The notes: generated by a model not told the origin, from the sequence alone. Shown: positions 41,850 to 51,034, counted from the stretch's first letter. The stretch: 64,000 bases of DNA from Xanthomonas campestris pv. badrii (GCF_012848175.1 NZ_CP051651.1:1736001-1800000); one strand, 5' to 3'. Program-made: numbers and translations.

Positions 41850-42028
41850 AGTAGGAGCCTCTCTCCGCCGTGGCGAGAAGGCGGGGCTTGCGCGCCGCTG
41901 GCACGAAGGCTTTGGCGCGCCCGCGTTGCAAGCGCGGGCAAGGGCCGGGGCGGGGGTGCGATGAGGATACGGAGCGAAGCCCACGTGTCATTCCAACTGC
42001 ATGAGGCTTCGCCCTTACCCTCATCCGG
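41850..42028. repeat. Intergenic direct repeat copy 1
   Basis: A ~180-bp block (CTCTCTCCGCC...GTGGCGAGAAGG, GCTTGCGCGCCGCTGGC, and CGTGTCATTCCAACTGCATGAGG) repeated at 42095-42273 with a 245-bp period. Boundaries approximate. Confidence 0.7.
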
Positions 42029-42094
42029 CGCTACGCGCCACCTTCTCCCCGGCGGGAGAAGGGAAGCAAGCACTGCACCTGACGGTCAGCGGCG

Positions 42095-42273
42095 AAAAGC
42101 CCCTCTCCCGTCGGGGCGAGAAGGCACGGCTTGCGCGCCGCTGGCGCGCGTGCCTTGGAGCGCCCGCGTCGCAAGCGCGGGCCGGGGCGCGGAGCGGGGG
42201 GTGGGGTGAGGGTACGGAGGGAAGCTCTCGTGTCATTCCAACTGCATGAGGCTTCGCCCTTACCCCCATGCGA
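42095..42273. repeat. Intergenic direct repeat copy 2
   Basis: Second copy of 41850-42028. Between the copies sits the palindrome CACCTTCTCCC-CGGCGGGAGAAGG. The 41824-42333 spacer contains no gene I can support. Confidence 0.7.
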
Positions 42274-42333
42274 CGCTACGCACCGCTTTTTCCGCATGAA
42301 GGAGAACAACGTCCCGAGAAGAGAAGGGACACC

Positions 42334-42453
42334 TCAGTCAGCTGGTTGCTGATCCGCTTGCGCCGCAGCCGGCGCCAACGCGGGCGTCGGTACCGGTCTG
42401 GCGGTGCAGGCAGCAAGCAGCCCCAGCGACAGGGCTGCGGGCAGGTGCCGCAT
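42334..42453 (-). CDS. Very small lipoprotein downstream of efpL
   Basis: A 39-codon gene: a lipoprotein signal ending LGLLAAC (lipobox Cys16), then a 23-residue Pro/Ala-rich tail. Its ATG overlaps the efpL stop (TGATG), indicating translational coupling. Small proline-rich lipoproteins are easily missed in annotation. No homolog recognised. Confidence 0.6.
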   Translation of the reverse strand: MRHLPAALSLGLLAACTARPVPTPALAPAAAQADQQPAD

Positions 42454-43019
42454 CAGTCGGCGCGGCCGGCGAATTCGCCGGTGGTGGTGTTGACCAGCAC
42501 GCGTTCGCCGTTGCTGATGTACTCGGGCACCATGATTTCCATTCCGGTGTTGAGCTTGGCCGGCTTCGGGCGCTTGGTGGCGGTGCCACCCTTGAGTTCG
42601 GGCGGGGTTTCCACCACTTCCAGCGTCACTGTCTGCGGCAGTTGCACCGCCACCGGCTGGTCGTCGATCACCTGCACGTAGATGCCCGCCAGGCCATCGG
42701 TGATGTACCCGGCATCGTTGCCGATCACATCCGCGTCCAGCGTGTAGGGCGTGAAATCTTCGTCGTCCATGAACACGAACGCCTCGCCATCCTTGTACGA
42801 AAACGTGGACTGACGGCGCAGCAGCTCGACGTCCGGCAGGTTGTCGTCGGCATCGAAGCTGGCGTCCAGCTTGGCGCCGCCGGGCACGCTGTACATGATG
42901 AAGCGGAAACGCACGTTGCCACCGCGCCCCTGCGGCGAGCTGCGCTCGATGTCGCGGATCTGGTAAATGCCGCCGTTGTATTCGACGACGTTGCCTTTCT
43001 TGATGTCGTTGGCTTTCAT
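42453..43019 (-). CDS. efpL: Elongation factor P-like protein (EfpL/YeiP)
   Basis: A 188-residue three-domain EF-P paralog. The N-terminus [29 protein letters not shown] leads into a loop with QGRGG, having arginine where EF-P has its modified lysine or arginine, as in YeiP/EfpL. The C-terminal OB domain ends [24 protein letters not shown]. It relieves ribosome stalling at difficult motifs including polyproline. It is followed by a coupled tiny lipoprotein gene. Confidence 0.9.
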   Translation of the reverse strand: MKANDIKKGNVVEYNGGIYQIRDIERSSPQGRGGNVRFRFIMYSVPGGAKLDASFDADDNLPDVELLRRQSTFSYKDGEAFVFMDDEDFTPYTLDADVIGNDAGYITDGLAGIYVQVIDDQPVAVQLPQTVTLEVVETPPELKGGTATKRPKPAKLNTGMEIMVPEYISNGERVLVNTTTGEFAGRAD

Positions 43020-43124
43020 GGGAATCGGGAGTAGGGAATGGAGAATGGGGAATCGAAAAAGCCGGGGCCGGGGTGCTGAGAGTAGGGTGCCGTTGCAATT
43101 CCCTATTCCCGAATCCCGATTCCC
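43020..43124. repeat. Heptamer-based inverted repeat (GGGAATC/GATTCCC)
   Basis: GGGAATCGGGAGTAGGGAAT (43020-43039) is the near complement of ATTCCCTATTCCCGAATCCCGATTCCC (43098-43124). The same unit makes the tandem array at 50967-51034. Confidence 0.75.
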
Positions 43125-43126
43125 GG

Positions 43127-43897
43127 CTACTTGGGTGCCAACCGCACGCCGCCGTCCAGGCGGATCACTTCGCCGTTGAGATAGCGGTTGCGCAGGATGA
43201 AGGCGACGGTGTCGGCGTATTCGTCGGGTTGGCCCAGGCGGGAGGGGAACGGGATCGCTGCGGACAGCGATTGCTGTACCGCTTCGGGCATGCCGTCGAC
43301 CATGGGGGTCCAGAATACGCCAGGGGCAATCGTCATCACGCGGATGCCGAAACGCGCCAGCTCGCGTGCCATCGGCAGGGTCATGCCGACCACGCCGCCC
43401 TTGCTGGCGGCATACGCGGCTTGGCCGATCTGGCCCTCGTAGGCGGCCACCGACGCGGTGTGGATGATGACCCCGCGCTCGCCATCGTCACCGGCGGTGT
43501 TGTGCTGCATGACATCGGCCGCGGCCTTGGCGACATTGAAGCTGCCGACCAGGTTGACCAGCACCGTGGTGCGGAAGGTGGCCAGCGGCATCGGCGCCTC
43601 CTTGCCCAGCACGCGGCCAGCGCCCAGGATGCCGGCGCAGTTCACCACCAGATTCAGTCCGCCCAATGACTGCGCGGCCTGCGCGATATTGGCCGACACC
43701 TGCGCCTCATCGGTGACATCGGTGGCGAGGTAATGCGCGTTGCCGGCGCCGAGCGATGCCAGCGCCGCATCGGCCTTGTCGGCATTGACGTCGAACAGCG
43801 CGACCTTGCCGCCGTCGGCAACGATGCGCTGCGCCACGGCCAGGCCCAACCCGGAGACGCCACCGGTGATCACGGCAAGGACAGACGTTGGCTGCAT
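43127..43897 (-). CDS. Short-chain dehydrogenase, 3-hydroxyacyl-CoA dehydrogenase type
   Basis: A 256-residue SDR. Cofactor motif [12 protein letters not shown], active-site Ser and YAASK are all present, and [16 protein letters not shown] followed by the [12 protein letters not shown] region matches the HSD17B10/2-methyl-3-hydroxybutyryl-CoA dehydrogenase group. Its position next to leucine-catabolism genes supports an acyl-CoA role. Start at ATG 43897; 12 upstream codons are also open. Confidence 0.88.
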   Translation of the reverse strand: MQPTSVLAVITGGVSGLGLAVAQRIVADGGKVALFDVNADKADAALASLGAGNAHYLATDVTDEAQVSANIAQAAQSLGGLNLVVNCAGILGAGRVLGKEAPMPLATFRTTVLVNLVGSFNVAKAAADVMQHNTAGDDGERGVIIHTASVAAYEGQIGQAAYAASKGGVVGMTLPMARELARFGIRVMTIAPGVFWTPMVDGMPEAVQQSLSAAIPFPSRLGQPDEYADTVAFILRNRYLNGEVIRLDGGVRLAPK

Positions 43898-44022
43898 GGA
43901 GGGTTCCCCTGAAGAAGCGCTGCGGGCCGACACAGGTCGGCGCGCGAGCGGGTTGGCGCGCGGCCGGCAATTCTAGCCCAAGCCCTGGCGCGATCGTGGT
44001 GGTGGTAACGGCCTTGCGGCCC

Positions 44023-44919
44023 TCAACCAGCCGCCGCCAGGGCCTTGCCGGTCTTGCTGCCGGTCTCGCGGCCGAGCAGTTGCGCCAGCCAGCGGCCGGT
44101 GCGGGCCAGGGCGGGCAGGTCGATGCCGGTGGACATGCCCAGGCCATGCAGCAGGTACACCACGTCTTCGCTGGCAACGTTGCCGCTGGCGCCCTTGGCG
44201 TAGGGGCAACCGCCGGCACCGGAGACGGCGGCATCGACCACGCGCACGCCTTCCTCGAGGCAGGCGGCGATATTGGCCAGCGCCTGGCCATAGGTATCGT
44301 GGAAATGCACGGCCAGTGCCTGCATCGGCACCTGCTGCGCTACCGCGGCCAGCATCTGCTGCGCCTTGCGCGGCGTGCCGACCCCGATGGTGTCGCCCAG
44401 CGAGATCTCATAGCAGCCCAGTGCGTACAGCCGTTGTGCGACATCCACCACGTCGGCGACCGGCACCTCGCCCTGGTAGGGGCAGCCGAGCACGGTGGAG
44501 ACATAGCCGCGCACGCGCATGCCATCGATGGCGGCCTGCTCCAGGATCGGGCGGAACCGCTCGATCGATTCGTCGATGCCGGCATTGGTATTGGTGCGGT
44601 TGAACGTCTCCGACGCGGCCGTGAAGACCGCCACCTCGCGCGCACCGGCGGCCTGCGCACGGGTATAGCCCTGCAGGTTCGGCACCAGCACCGGGTAGGC
44701 GATGCCCGGCAGCTGGGTGATACCGGCGAACACCTCGGCGGCGTCGGCCAGTTGCGGCACCCAGCGTGGGCTGACGAAGCTGGTGGCTTCGATGGTGCGC
44801 AGGCCGGTGGCCGACAATCGATCGATCAGCGCGATCTTGTCGGCAGTGGCGATCGGTTGCGCCTCGTTCTGCAGTCCATCGCGCGGGCCAACTTCGACGA
44901 TGCGGACGAAGTCGCTCAT
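44023..44919 (-). CDS. Hydroxymethylglutaryl-CoA lyase
   Basis: A 298-residue TIM-barrel lyase cleaving HMG-CoA to acetoacetate and acetyl-CoA, the last leucine-degradation step. GPRDGLQNE at the N-terminus, HFHDTYGQALAN metal ligands and the signature GAGGCPYAKGASGNVASED with its catalytic cysteine are seen. ATG 44919 is chosen; the longer frame upstream overlaps the neighbouring hydratase. Equivalent to liuE/mvaB. Confidence 0.93.
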   Translation of the reverse strand: MSDFVRIVEVGPRDGLQNEAQPIATADKIALIDRLSATGLRTIEATSFVSPRWVPQLADAAEVFAGITQLPGIAYPVLVPNLQGYTRAQAAGAREVAVFTAASETFNRTNTNAGIDESIERFRPILEQAAIDGMRVRGYVSTVLGCPYQGEVPVADVVDVAQRLYALGCYEISLGDTIGVGTPRKAQQMLAAVAQQVPMQALAVHFHDTYGQALANIAACLEEGVRVVDAAVSGAGGCPYAKGASGNVASEDVVYLLHGLGMSTGIDLPALARTGRWLAQLLGRETGSKTGKALAAAG

Positions 44920-44974
44920 GCGCCTGCACCGCCCTGCAGGCCGCTGCAAGCCATGCCCACGCGGTCGACCGCGC

Positions 44975-45772
44975 TCACGCCACCCTCTCCGGCACCCAGG
45001 CGGGCGCGCGCTTGTCCAGGAACGCGCCAAGGCCTTCCTGGCCCTCGGGCGACACGCGCAGGCGGGCGATCCAGGCCGCGTTGGCGGCATCGATGGCATC
45101 GCGGTCGGCGGGCGGCATGACCGAGCGCACCAACGCCTTGGCATGGCTGGCGGCCAGCGGCGCGGCGGCCAGCAGCAGGCGAACCTGGCGTTCCACCGCC
45201 GTATCCAGTTGATCGGCCGCCACCAGCTGGTGCAACAAGCCCAGCAACTGCGCGGTGCCGGCATCGAAGATTTCGGCGGTGGCAAACCAGCGCCGCGCCT
45301 GGCGCGCACCGATGGCGGCAACGACATACGGCGAGATCACCGCCGGCAACAGCCCCAGCTTGCTTTCGGTCAGGCCGAAGCGCGCCTCGGTGCAGCCGAT
45401 GGCGATATCGCAACAGGCCACCAGGCCCACGCCACCACCGAAGGCTGCGCCATTGACCCGCGCGATGGTGGGCTTGGGCAGCTCGTCCAGCGTGCGCATC
45501 AGTCGCGCCAGCGCCAGCGCATCGGCGGCATTCTCTGCTTCGCTGGCGCCGGCCATGCCGCGCATCCAGTTCAGGTCCGCGCCCGCGGAAAACGCAGCAC
45601 CGGCACCGGTCACCACCACCACGCGGATCTGCGGCGCGCTGCCGGCCTGCAGCAAGGCCTCGGTGAGCGCCGCGATCAGCGTCGCATCGAAGGCGTTGTG
45701 CACCGTGGGGCGGTGCAGGCGCAAGGTGCGGACCGGTCCCTGGTCCTCGACGATCAAGCCGGTGTCCTGCAT
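44975..45772 (-). CDS. Enoyl-CoA hydratase, probable methylglutaconyl-CoA hydratase
   Basis: A 265-residue crotonase-fold protein. The oxyanion-hole segments AFSAGADLNWM and AAFGGGVGLVACCDIAI, and the ESKLGLLPAVISPYV region with catalytic glutamate are visible. Beside an HMG-CoA lyase it most likely hydrates 3-methylglutaconyl-CoA (liuC role). The carboxylase subunits and isovaleryl-CoA dehydrogenase of the pathway are not in the window. Confidence 0.88.
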   Translation of the reverse strand: MQDTGLIVEDQGPVRTLRLHRPTVHNAFDATLIAALTEALLQAGSAPQIRVVVVTGAGAAFSAGADLNWMRGMAGASEAENAADALALARLMRTLDELPKPTIARVNGAAFGGGVGLVACCDIAIGCTEARFGLTESKLGLLPAVISPYVVAAIGARQARRWFATAEIFDAGTAQLLGLLHQLVAADQLDTAVERQVRLLLAAAPLAASHAKALVRSVMPPADRDAIDAANAAWIARLRVSPEGQEGLGAFLDKRAPAWVPERVA

Positions 45773-45851
45773 TGCGTACGTCCATGAATGGGTTGCGAAC
45801 CATCATAGCGGCACGGGTCGCCGCAGCCATGACGCGGTGCGTCGATGCTAG

Positions 45852-45875
45852 AATTGAGAACCATTCCTATCAATC
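45852..45875 (+). promoter_or_regulatory. Possible Fur box upstream of feoA
   Basis: AATTGAGAACCATTCCTATCAATC is a weak Fur-box-like imperfect palindrome (TTGA/GAGAA..TCTCAA on opposite strands), just before the feoA GTG. By eye only about half of the 19-bp consensus matches. Confidence 0.35.
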
Positions 45876-45886
45876 AGGCCGTCTTT

Positions 45887-46135
45887 GTGACGTTGTCCGA
45901 CATGCCCCTGCAGTGCGCCGCCATCGTGGATTCCGTGGAGGATCGCCTCCCCAACGACACGATCGCGCGGCGCCTGCGCGAGCTCGGGTTTGTCGCGGGC
46001 GAGGAAGTCACCGTGCTGGCCACCGGGCCGGTGGGCCGCGAGCCGCTGCTGGTGCAGGTGGGCTATACGCGCTTTGCCCTGCGCCGCAGCGAGGCGGCAC
46101 GGGTGCAGGTGCGGCAGGAGGGAGCATCGGCATGA
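45887..46135 (+). CDS. feoA: Ferrous iron transport protein A
   Basis: An 82-residue SH3-like-domain protein required for FeoB activity. RLRELGFVAGEEVTVLATGPVGREPLLVQVGYTRFALRRSEAARV is a typical FeoA body. I chose GTG 45887, with AGG upstream; ATG 45902 is possible. Its stop overlaps the feoB start (ATGA). Confidence 0.92.
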   Translation: MTLSDMPLQCAAIVDSVEDRLPNDTIARRLRELGFVAGEEVTVLATGPVGREPLLVQVGYTRFALRRSEAARVQVRQEGASA

Positions 46136-47991
46136 ACGCGGCAGTGGTTCCCTTGCGTCTGGCGTTGGTGGGCAATCCCAACAGTGGCAAGACCGCGCTG
46201 TTCAATCAGCTGACCGGCAGCCGCCAGAAGGTGGCCAACTACACCGGGGTCACCGTCGAGCGCAAGGAAGGCCACTTCCGCGCGCCGTCCGGACGCGATT
46301 TCGCGGTGCTGGATCTGCCCGGTGCCTACAGCCTGCAGCCGGCCAGCCTGGACGAGGCGATCACCCGCGACCTGTGCCGCGGCTTCTATCCCGGCGAACC
46401 GGCACCGGACGTGCTGGTGTGCGTGATGGATGCGACCAATCTGCGCCTGCACCTGCGCTTTGCGCTGGAGCTGCGCGAACTGGGCCGGCCGATGATCGTG
46501 GCATTGAACATGGTCGATGCTGCGCAGCGACGCGGCATCGTCATCGACCTGCCGGCGCTGGAACAGGCGCTGGGCGTGCCGGTGGTGGAAACCGTGGCGG
46601 TGCGGCGCGGTGGCGCCAAGGCCCTGGTGCAACGGCTCGACACGCAGGCGGCCAGCCTGGCTGCGCCGACCGCCGCGCCCCCGGCCGATGGCAATTACCA
46701 CGCGCTGGTGCGGCAGATCCTGAGTGCGGCGGTGACCATGCCCACGCGCACCTCGCGCGTGGACGACGCGCTGGACCGCTGGCTGCTGCATCCGGTCTGG
46801 GGGCTGGTGACGCTGGCGGTGGTGATGTTCCTGATCTTCCAGGCGGTGTACGCCTGGGCCACCCCAGTGATGGACCTGATCGATGCCGGCACTGCGATGC
46901 TGGGCGAGTGGGTGGGCACCACCTTGCCGGAAGGCCCGCTCAACAGCCTGCTCAAGGACGGCATCATCGCCGGCCTGGGCGGGGTGATCGTGTTCCTGCC
47001 GCAGATCCTGATCCTGTTCGCCTTCATCCTGGCGCTGGAAGAATCCGGCTACCTGCCGCGTGCGGCGTTCCTGCTCGATCGCATGATGGCGGCGGCCGGC
47101 TTGTCCGGGCGCTCGTTCATTCCGTTGCTGTCGAGTTTCGCGTGTGCGGTGCCGGGCATCATGTCCACCCGCAGCATCCAGGATCCGCGCGACCGGCTGG
47201 CCACCATCATGGTCGCGCCGCTGATGACGTGTTCGGCGCGCCTGCCGGTGTACGCGTTGCTGATCGGGGCCTTCATTCCGCAGAAGACGGTCTGGGGCAT
47301 CTTCAATCAGCAGGGGCTGGTGCTGTTCGCGCTGTATGCCGCGGCCATCGTCAGTGCACTGCTGGTGTCGTGGACGATGAAGAAGTGGCGCCGCGACAAG
47401 AGCGAGCACCCGCTGATGCTGGAGTTGCCGTCCTACCGCGTGCCGCAGCTGCGCGACCTGGCGCTGGGGCTGTGGGAGCGCGCCTGGATCTTCCTCAAGC
47501 GCGTGGGCGGCATCATCCTGGCGCTGACCATCCTGTTGTGGTTCCTGCTCTCGTTCCCGGCGGCGCCGGCCAATGCCACCATGCCGGCGATCGACTACAG
47601 CTTTGCCGGCCGCATCGGCCACGCAATGGCGGTGTTCTTCGCACCGCTGGGCTTCAACTGGCAGATCTGCATTGCGCTGATTCCCGGTCTGGCTGCGCGC
47701 GAAGTGGCGGTGGCCTCGCTGGCCACGGTGTACGCGCTGTCGGCCGCCGATGACGATGCCGCAGCGCAGGCCCTGTCGCCGCTGATCAGCGATGGCTGGT
47801 CGCTGGCCACCGCGCTGTCGCTGCTGGTCTGGTACATCTACGCGCCGATGTGCATCTCCACCTTGGCCACGATCAAGCGCGAAACCAATTCGTGGAAGCA
47901 GATGACCATCAGCGCGGTGTACCTGTTCGCGCTGGCCTACCTGGCCTCGCTGGTGACCTACCAGCTGGCGGTCGCGCTCGGGGCTGGCTGA
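46132..47991 (+). CDS. feoB: Ferrous iron transport GTPase/permease B
   Basis: A 619-residue inner-membrane Fe(II) transporter. The N-terminal G domain has GNPNSGKTALFNQLTG (G1), the VTVE switch, DLPGAYSL (G3) and ALNMVD (G4). The membrane half contains two Gate repeats and FeoB core helices, with PLLSSFACAVPGIMSTR and PLMTCSARLPVYALLI as the conserved cysteine-bearing helices. Expression is probably iron-regulated. FeoB contributes to virulence in rice-pathogenic Xanthomonas. Confidence 0.96.
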   Translation: MNAAVVPLRLALVGNPNSGKTALFNQLTGSRQKVANYTGVTVERKEGHFRAPSGRDFAVLDLPGAYSLQPASLDEAITRDLCRGFYPGEPAPDVLVCVMDATNLRLHLRFALELRELGRPMIVALNMVDAAQRRGIVIDLPALEQALGVPVVETVAVRRGGAKALVQRLDTQAASLAAPTAAPPADGNYHALVRQILSAAVTMPTRTSRVDDALDRWLLHPVWGLVTLAVVMFLIFQAVYAWATPVMDLIDAGTAMLGEWVGTTLPEGPLNSLLKDGIIAGLGGVIVFLPQILILFAFILALEESGYLPRAAFLLDRMMAAAGLSGRSFIPLLSSFACAVPGIMSTRSIQDPRDRLATIMVAPLMTCSARLPVYALLIGAFIPQKTVWGIFNQQGLVLFALYAAAIVSALLVSWTMKKWRRDKSEHPLMLELPSYRVPQLRDLALGLWERAWIFLKRVGGIILALTILLWFLLSFPAAPANATMPAIDYSFAGRIGHAMAVFFAPLGFNWQICIALIPGLAAREVAVASLATVYALSAADDDAAAQALSPLISDGWSLATALSLLVWYIYAPMCISTLATIKRETNSWKQMTISAVYLFALAYLASLVTYQLAVALGAG

Positions 47992-47992
47992 C

Positions 47993-48247
47993 ATGGACCT
48001 GTCGCTCACCCTGCAATACCTGGTCATCGCCGTCGCGGTGCTGCTCAGCCTGTGGGTGGTGATGAACAAGCAGTTTCCCGGCACGGTGCGCCGCTTGCGC
48101 GGGGCGCTTGCGCTCGCTCTGCTGCGCGCCGGCCGGCCGGCCTGGATGCACGTACTCGGCCGCCGCATCGCACCGCCGGCCACGCAGGGTGGCGCATCCT
48201 GCGGCGGTTGCGACAGTTGCGGCCCGACGCAGCCACGCAAGCACTGA
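47993..48247 (+). CDS. Small membrane protein with C-terminal Cys cluster, FeoB-associated
   Basis: An 84-residue protein starting one base after the feoB stop. One transmembrane helix (LTLQYLVIAVAVLLSLWVVM) is followed by a basic segment and the C-terminal SCGGCDSC. It belongs to the DUF6587-type proteins next to feoB in xanthomonads, and the cysteine motif recalls FeoB-associated Cys-rich proteins. A role in iron handling or FeoB regulation is inferred from position. Confidence 0.7.
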   Translation: MDLSLTLQYLVIAVAVLLSLWVVMNKQFPGTVRRLRGALALALLRAGRPAWMHVLGRRIAPPATQGGASCGGCDSCGPTQPRKH

Positions 48248-48307
48248 CGCACGCAACCTCGGCTACACTTGCGCGGCCGCAGGACGCGGCATGACAGGGG
48301 GATGGGA

Positions 48308-48808
48308 ATGCGTTTGCTGGTGTTGCTGGCGATGCTGGCCGCGGTGGCCGGGCTGTACAACTACGGCGGTAACTCGCTGGACGAAAAGCAGGTGCGCGAT
48401 TTCTACGCCGCCCAGGACAAGGCGATGATGGGCCAGGATGGGCAGGCGCTGTGCAAGATGACGGCACCGGACTTCGAAATGGTGGTCCTGTACCGCATGG
48501 ATTCCCACCAGAAGCGCGAGACCACCAACCGCGCCAAATACTGCAAATCCAACGGCGAGTGGGCGCAGGTGCTGAGCCAGATGCGGCATGTGGCAGAGCC
48601 GGAAGAACTGATCGACTACAAGCAGACGATCACCAAGATCGAGATTGCGCCCGACGAGCAGTCGGCGCTGGTGGAAACGCGCGCCACGCTCGGTCTGCCG
48701 GGCATGCGCATGACCTTCCGCTCGCGTGACACGCTGATCCGCAAACGCTGGAAAACGCTGATCACGCGCAGCGAGGGCACCGCCTGGGTCGGGCCGGCTT
48801 ACCAATAG
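48308..48808 (+). CDS. Hypothetical exported or membrane-anchored protein
   Basis: A 166-residue protein with an N-terminal hydrophobic segment (RLLVLLAMLAAVAGLYNYGG). The remainder (VRDFYAAQDKAMMGQDGQALCKMTAPDFEMV) has the look of an NTF2-like/SnoaL alpha+beta cone fold, in which case it may bind a small molecule or a partner; no active-site signature is recognised. ATG 48308 fits AGGGGG upstream; ATG 48302 is an alternative. Confidence 0.65.
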   Translation: MRLLVLLAMLAAVAGLYNYGGNSLDEKQVRDFYAAQDKAMMGQDGQALCKMTAPDFEMVVLYRMDSHQKRETTNRAKYCKSNGEWAQVLSQMRHVAEPEELIDYKQTITKIEIAPDEQSALVETRATLGLPGMRMTFRSRDTLIRKRWKTLITRSEGTAWVGPAYQ

Positions 48809-48886
48809 CCTGGTGCCCGCAATGGCGGCGCGCTTCACGCTGCAGTGCACAGCATCCACGCAACTGTCGTTGGGTATGCTTGTGCC

Positions 48887-50089
48887 ATGACCACTTCCTT
48901 CCAGATTTCCCGACGTGCGCAGGCGCTGACCAGTTCGGCGATTCGCGAAATTCTCAAGGTGACCGAGCGCCCGGAGGTCATTTCCTTCGCTGGTGGCCTG
49001 CCATCGCCGGCCACCTTTCCGGTAGAGCGCATGCGTGCGGCCAGCGACCAGGTCTTGCGCGATGCGCCGCAGGCAGCGTTGCAATACGGCCCGACCGAAG
49101 GCTATGCGCCGCTGCGCGAGTGGGTGGCTGCGCGCCTGAGCCGCGATGGCGCCAGCATCCGGCCCAGCCAGGTGTTGATCACCACCGGCTCGCAGCAGGG
49201 CCTGGATCTGCTGGGCAAGGTGTTCATCGACGAAGGCAGCAAGGTGCTGGTGGAGACGCCGAGCTACCTCGGCGCTTTGCAGGCGTTTTCGCTGTTCCAG
49301 CCCGGCTTCGTCGGCATGCCCTCGGACGAGGAGGGTGTGGTGGTGGACGCGCTGGATCCGGCCCTGCTGGCCGATGCGCGCTTCCTGTATTGCTTGCCCA
49401 ACTTCCAGAATCCCACCGGCCGCCGTCTGCCGCTGGCCCGGCGCCAGGCCCTGGTGGAGCGTGCTGCGCGCGCGGGTGTGCCGATTGTCGAAGACGATCC
49501 ATATGGCGAGCTGTATTACAGCGGTGAGCCGCTGCCGAGCCTGTTGTCGATGAACCCCGAAGGCGTCATCTACATGGGCTCGTTCTCCAAGGTGCTCGCG
49601 CCGGGCTTGCGGCTCGGTTACGTGGTGGCGCCGGAGGCGGTGCTGGGCAAGCTGATCCAGGCCAAGCAGGCCGCCGATCTGCATACGCCATCGTTCACCC
49701 AGCGCGTGGTGTACCAGACCTTGCAGGACGATTTTCTCGACACCCATATCCCGCAGATTCGCGCGCTCTACGCGCGCCAATGCAGCCTGATGCTGGAAGC
49801 GCTGGACCGGCACTTCCCGGAACAGGTGCAATGGAACCGTCCCGAAGGGGGCATGTTCCTGTGGGTCAGCCTGCCGCCGGGGCTGGACGGCACGGCGCTG
49901 CTGGCGCGGGCCATCGCACGCAACGTGGCCTTTGTGCCGGGTGCGCCGTTCTTCGCCACCTTGCCGCAGGCCAACACCTTGCGCTTGTCGTTCGTGACCG
50001 TGCCGGCCGAAAAAATCGATGCCGGCATCCAGGTGCTGGGCGAGGTGTTGCGCGAGGCATTGGCCGAGCTGCCGGGGCAGGGTGCATGA
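48887..50089 (+). CDS. PLP-dependent aminotransferase (class I/II, 2-aminoadipate aminotransferase-like)
   Basis: A 400-residue fold-type I aminotransferase. ISFAGGLPSPATFP at the N-terminus, LITTGSQQGLDLLGKVF, PNFQNPTGRRLPL, VEDDPYGELYYSG and SFSKVLAPGLRLGY (PLP lysine) place it in the group of LysN/Kat-II-like enzymes and MocR aminotransferase domains. Substrate may be 2-aminoadipate or branched/aromatic amino acids. Its stop overlaps the MOSC gene start. Confidence 0.88.
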   Translation: MTTSFQISRRAQALTSSAIREILKVTERPEVISFAGGLPSPATFPVERMRAASDQVLRDAPQAALQYGPTEGYAPLREWVAARLSRDGASIRPSQVLITTGSQQGLDLLGKVFIDEGSKVLVETPSYLGALQAFSLFQPGFVGMPSDEEGVVVDALDPALLADARFLYCLPNFQNPTGRRLPLARRQALVERAARAGVPIVEDDPYGELYYSGEPLPSLLSMNPEGVIYMGSFSKVLAPGLRLGYVVAPEAVLGKLIQAKQAADLHTPSFTQRVVYQTLQDDFLDTHIPQIRALYARQCSLMLEALDRHFPEQVQWNRPEGGMFLWVSLPPGLDGTALLARAIARNVAFVPGAPFFATLPQANTLRLSFVTVPAEKIDAGIQVLGEVLREALAELPGQGA

Positions 50090-50814
50090 CGGCATCGGCG
50101 ATGGCCGCGCAGACGCCATCGTCCACGCCGATCGATCGCGTGGCCATTGGCGTGGCGCGCGATTTCAGCCGCCCCGGCACGCGCAGCGCCATCGACAAGC
50201 GCGCCGTGCGCGGACCGGTGCGGGTGGGTATCGACGGGCTGGATGGCGACGAGCAGGGCGACCGCCGCGTGCATGGCGGGCCGGACAAGGCCATCCACCA
50301 TTATCCGCGCGACCACTACGCCGCCTGGCGCAGCGAACTCGGTGCGCATGCCTTGCTGGAGAACGCCGGTGCCTTCGGCGAGAACCTGAGCACCGTCGGG
50401 CTGACCGAAGCCGACATTTGCCTGGGCGACCGCTTCGCGTTGGGCACGGCGGTGGTGGAGGTGTCGCAAGTGCGCCAGCCATGCTGGAAACTCTCCGACC
50501 GCTTCGGCGTGCGCGACATGGCGCGACGGGTACAGGACACCGGCCGTACCGGCTGGTACTACCGCGTGCTGCAACCCGGCGTCGTGGCTGCAGGCGACAT
50601 CCTGGCCTTGCAGGCACGTCCGCATCCGCATTGGTCGCTGTCGTGCCTGCAACACCTGCTCTATGCACGCGCAGTGGACGAAACCGCCATCGCCGAGGTG
50701 CTGACGCTGCCGTTGGTGCCGTCATGGCGCATCTTGTTCGAACGCCGCCTGCAACGCAGCCAGGTCGAAAGCTGGAGCAAACGCCTGGATGGGGTAGAAG
50801 ATGGGGGAAGCTGA
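50086..50814 (+). CDS. MOSC-domain protein (YiiM-like)
   Basis: A 242-residue protein with a MOSC (molybdenum cofactor sulfurase C-terminal) domain: GDEQGDRRVHGGPDKAIHHYPRDHY, FGENLSTVGL, the conserved cysteine in VRQPCWKLSDRF, and a C-terminal helical extension as in YiiM. YiiM reduces N-hydroxylated bases using molybdenum cofactor. ATG 50086 overlaps the aminotransferase stop; longer upstream frames are inside that gene. Confidence 0.88.
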   Translation: MTASAMAAQTPSSTPIDRVAIGVARDFSRPGTRSAIDKRAVRGPVRVGIDGLDGDEQGDRRVHGGPDKAIHHYPRDHYAAWRSELGAHALLENAGAFGENLSTVGLTEADICLGDRFALGTAVVEVSQVRQPCWKLSDRFGVRDMARRVQDTGRTGWYYRVLQPGVVAAGDILALQARPHPHWSLSCLQHLLYARAVDETAIAEVLTLPLVPSWRILFERRLQRSQVESWSKRLDGVEDGGS

Positions 50815-50966
50815 AGACACCGTTGCGCAGCCGCGAGGCGGGCACAGCGGTGCCCGGAATCGGCATGTGCTACCCATACGCTTCGGTTGCTGCGCTCCGT
50901 GCACACCACCTGACGACCGCGCGCCATCTTCAGTAGTCCGCCACAGGCAGCTTCCGGCCGCATGCT

Positions 50967-51034
50967 TTCCCGATTCCCGATTCCCGATTCCCGATTCCCG
51001 ATTCCCGAATCCCGAATCCCGAATCCCGAATCCC
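50967..51034. repeat. Tandem heptamer array
   Basis: Head-to-tail 7-bp units: about five of the GATTCCC type, then four GAATCCC. It lies in the 260-bp spacer before dapB, related to the inverted repeat at 43020-43124. Such arrays are prone to slippage. Confidence 0.85.

Noticed and set aside
46063..48360. 765-codon minus-strand open frame
   Set aside because: Antisense to feoB; no recognisable domain and shadow-type composition.
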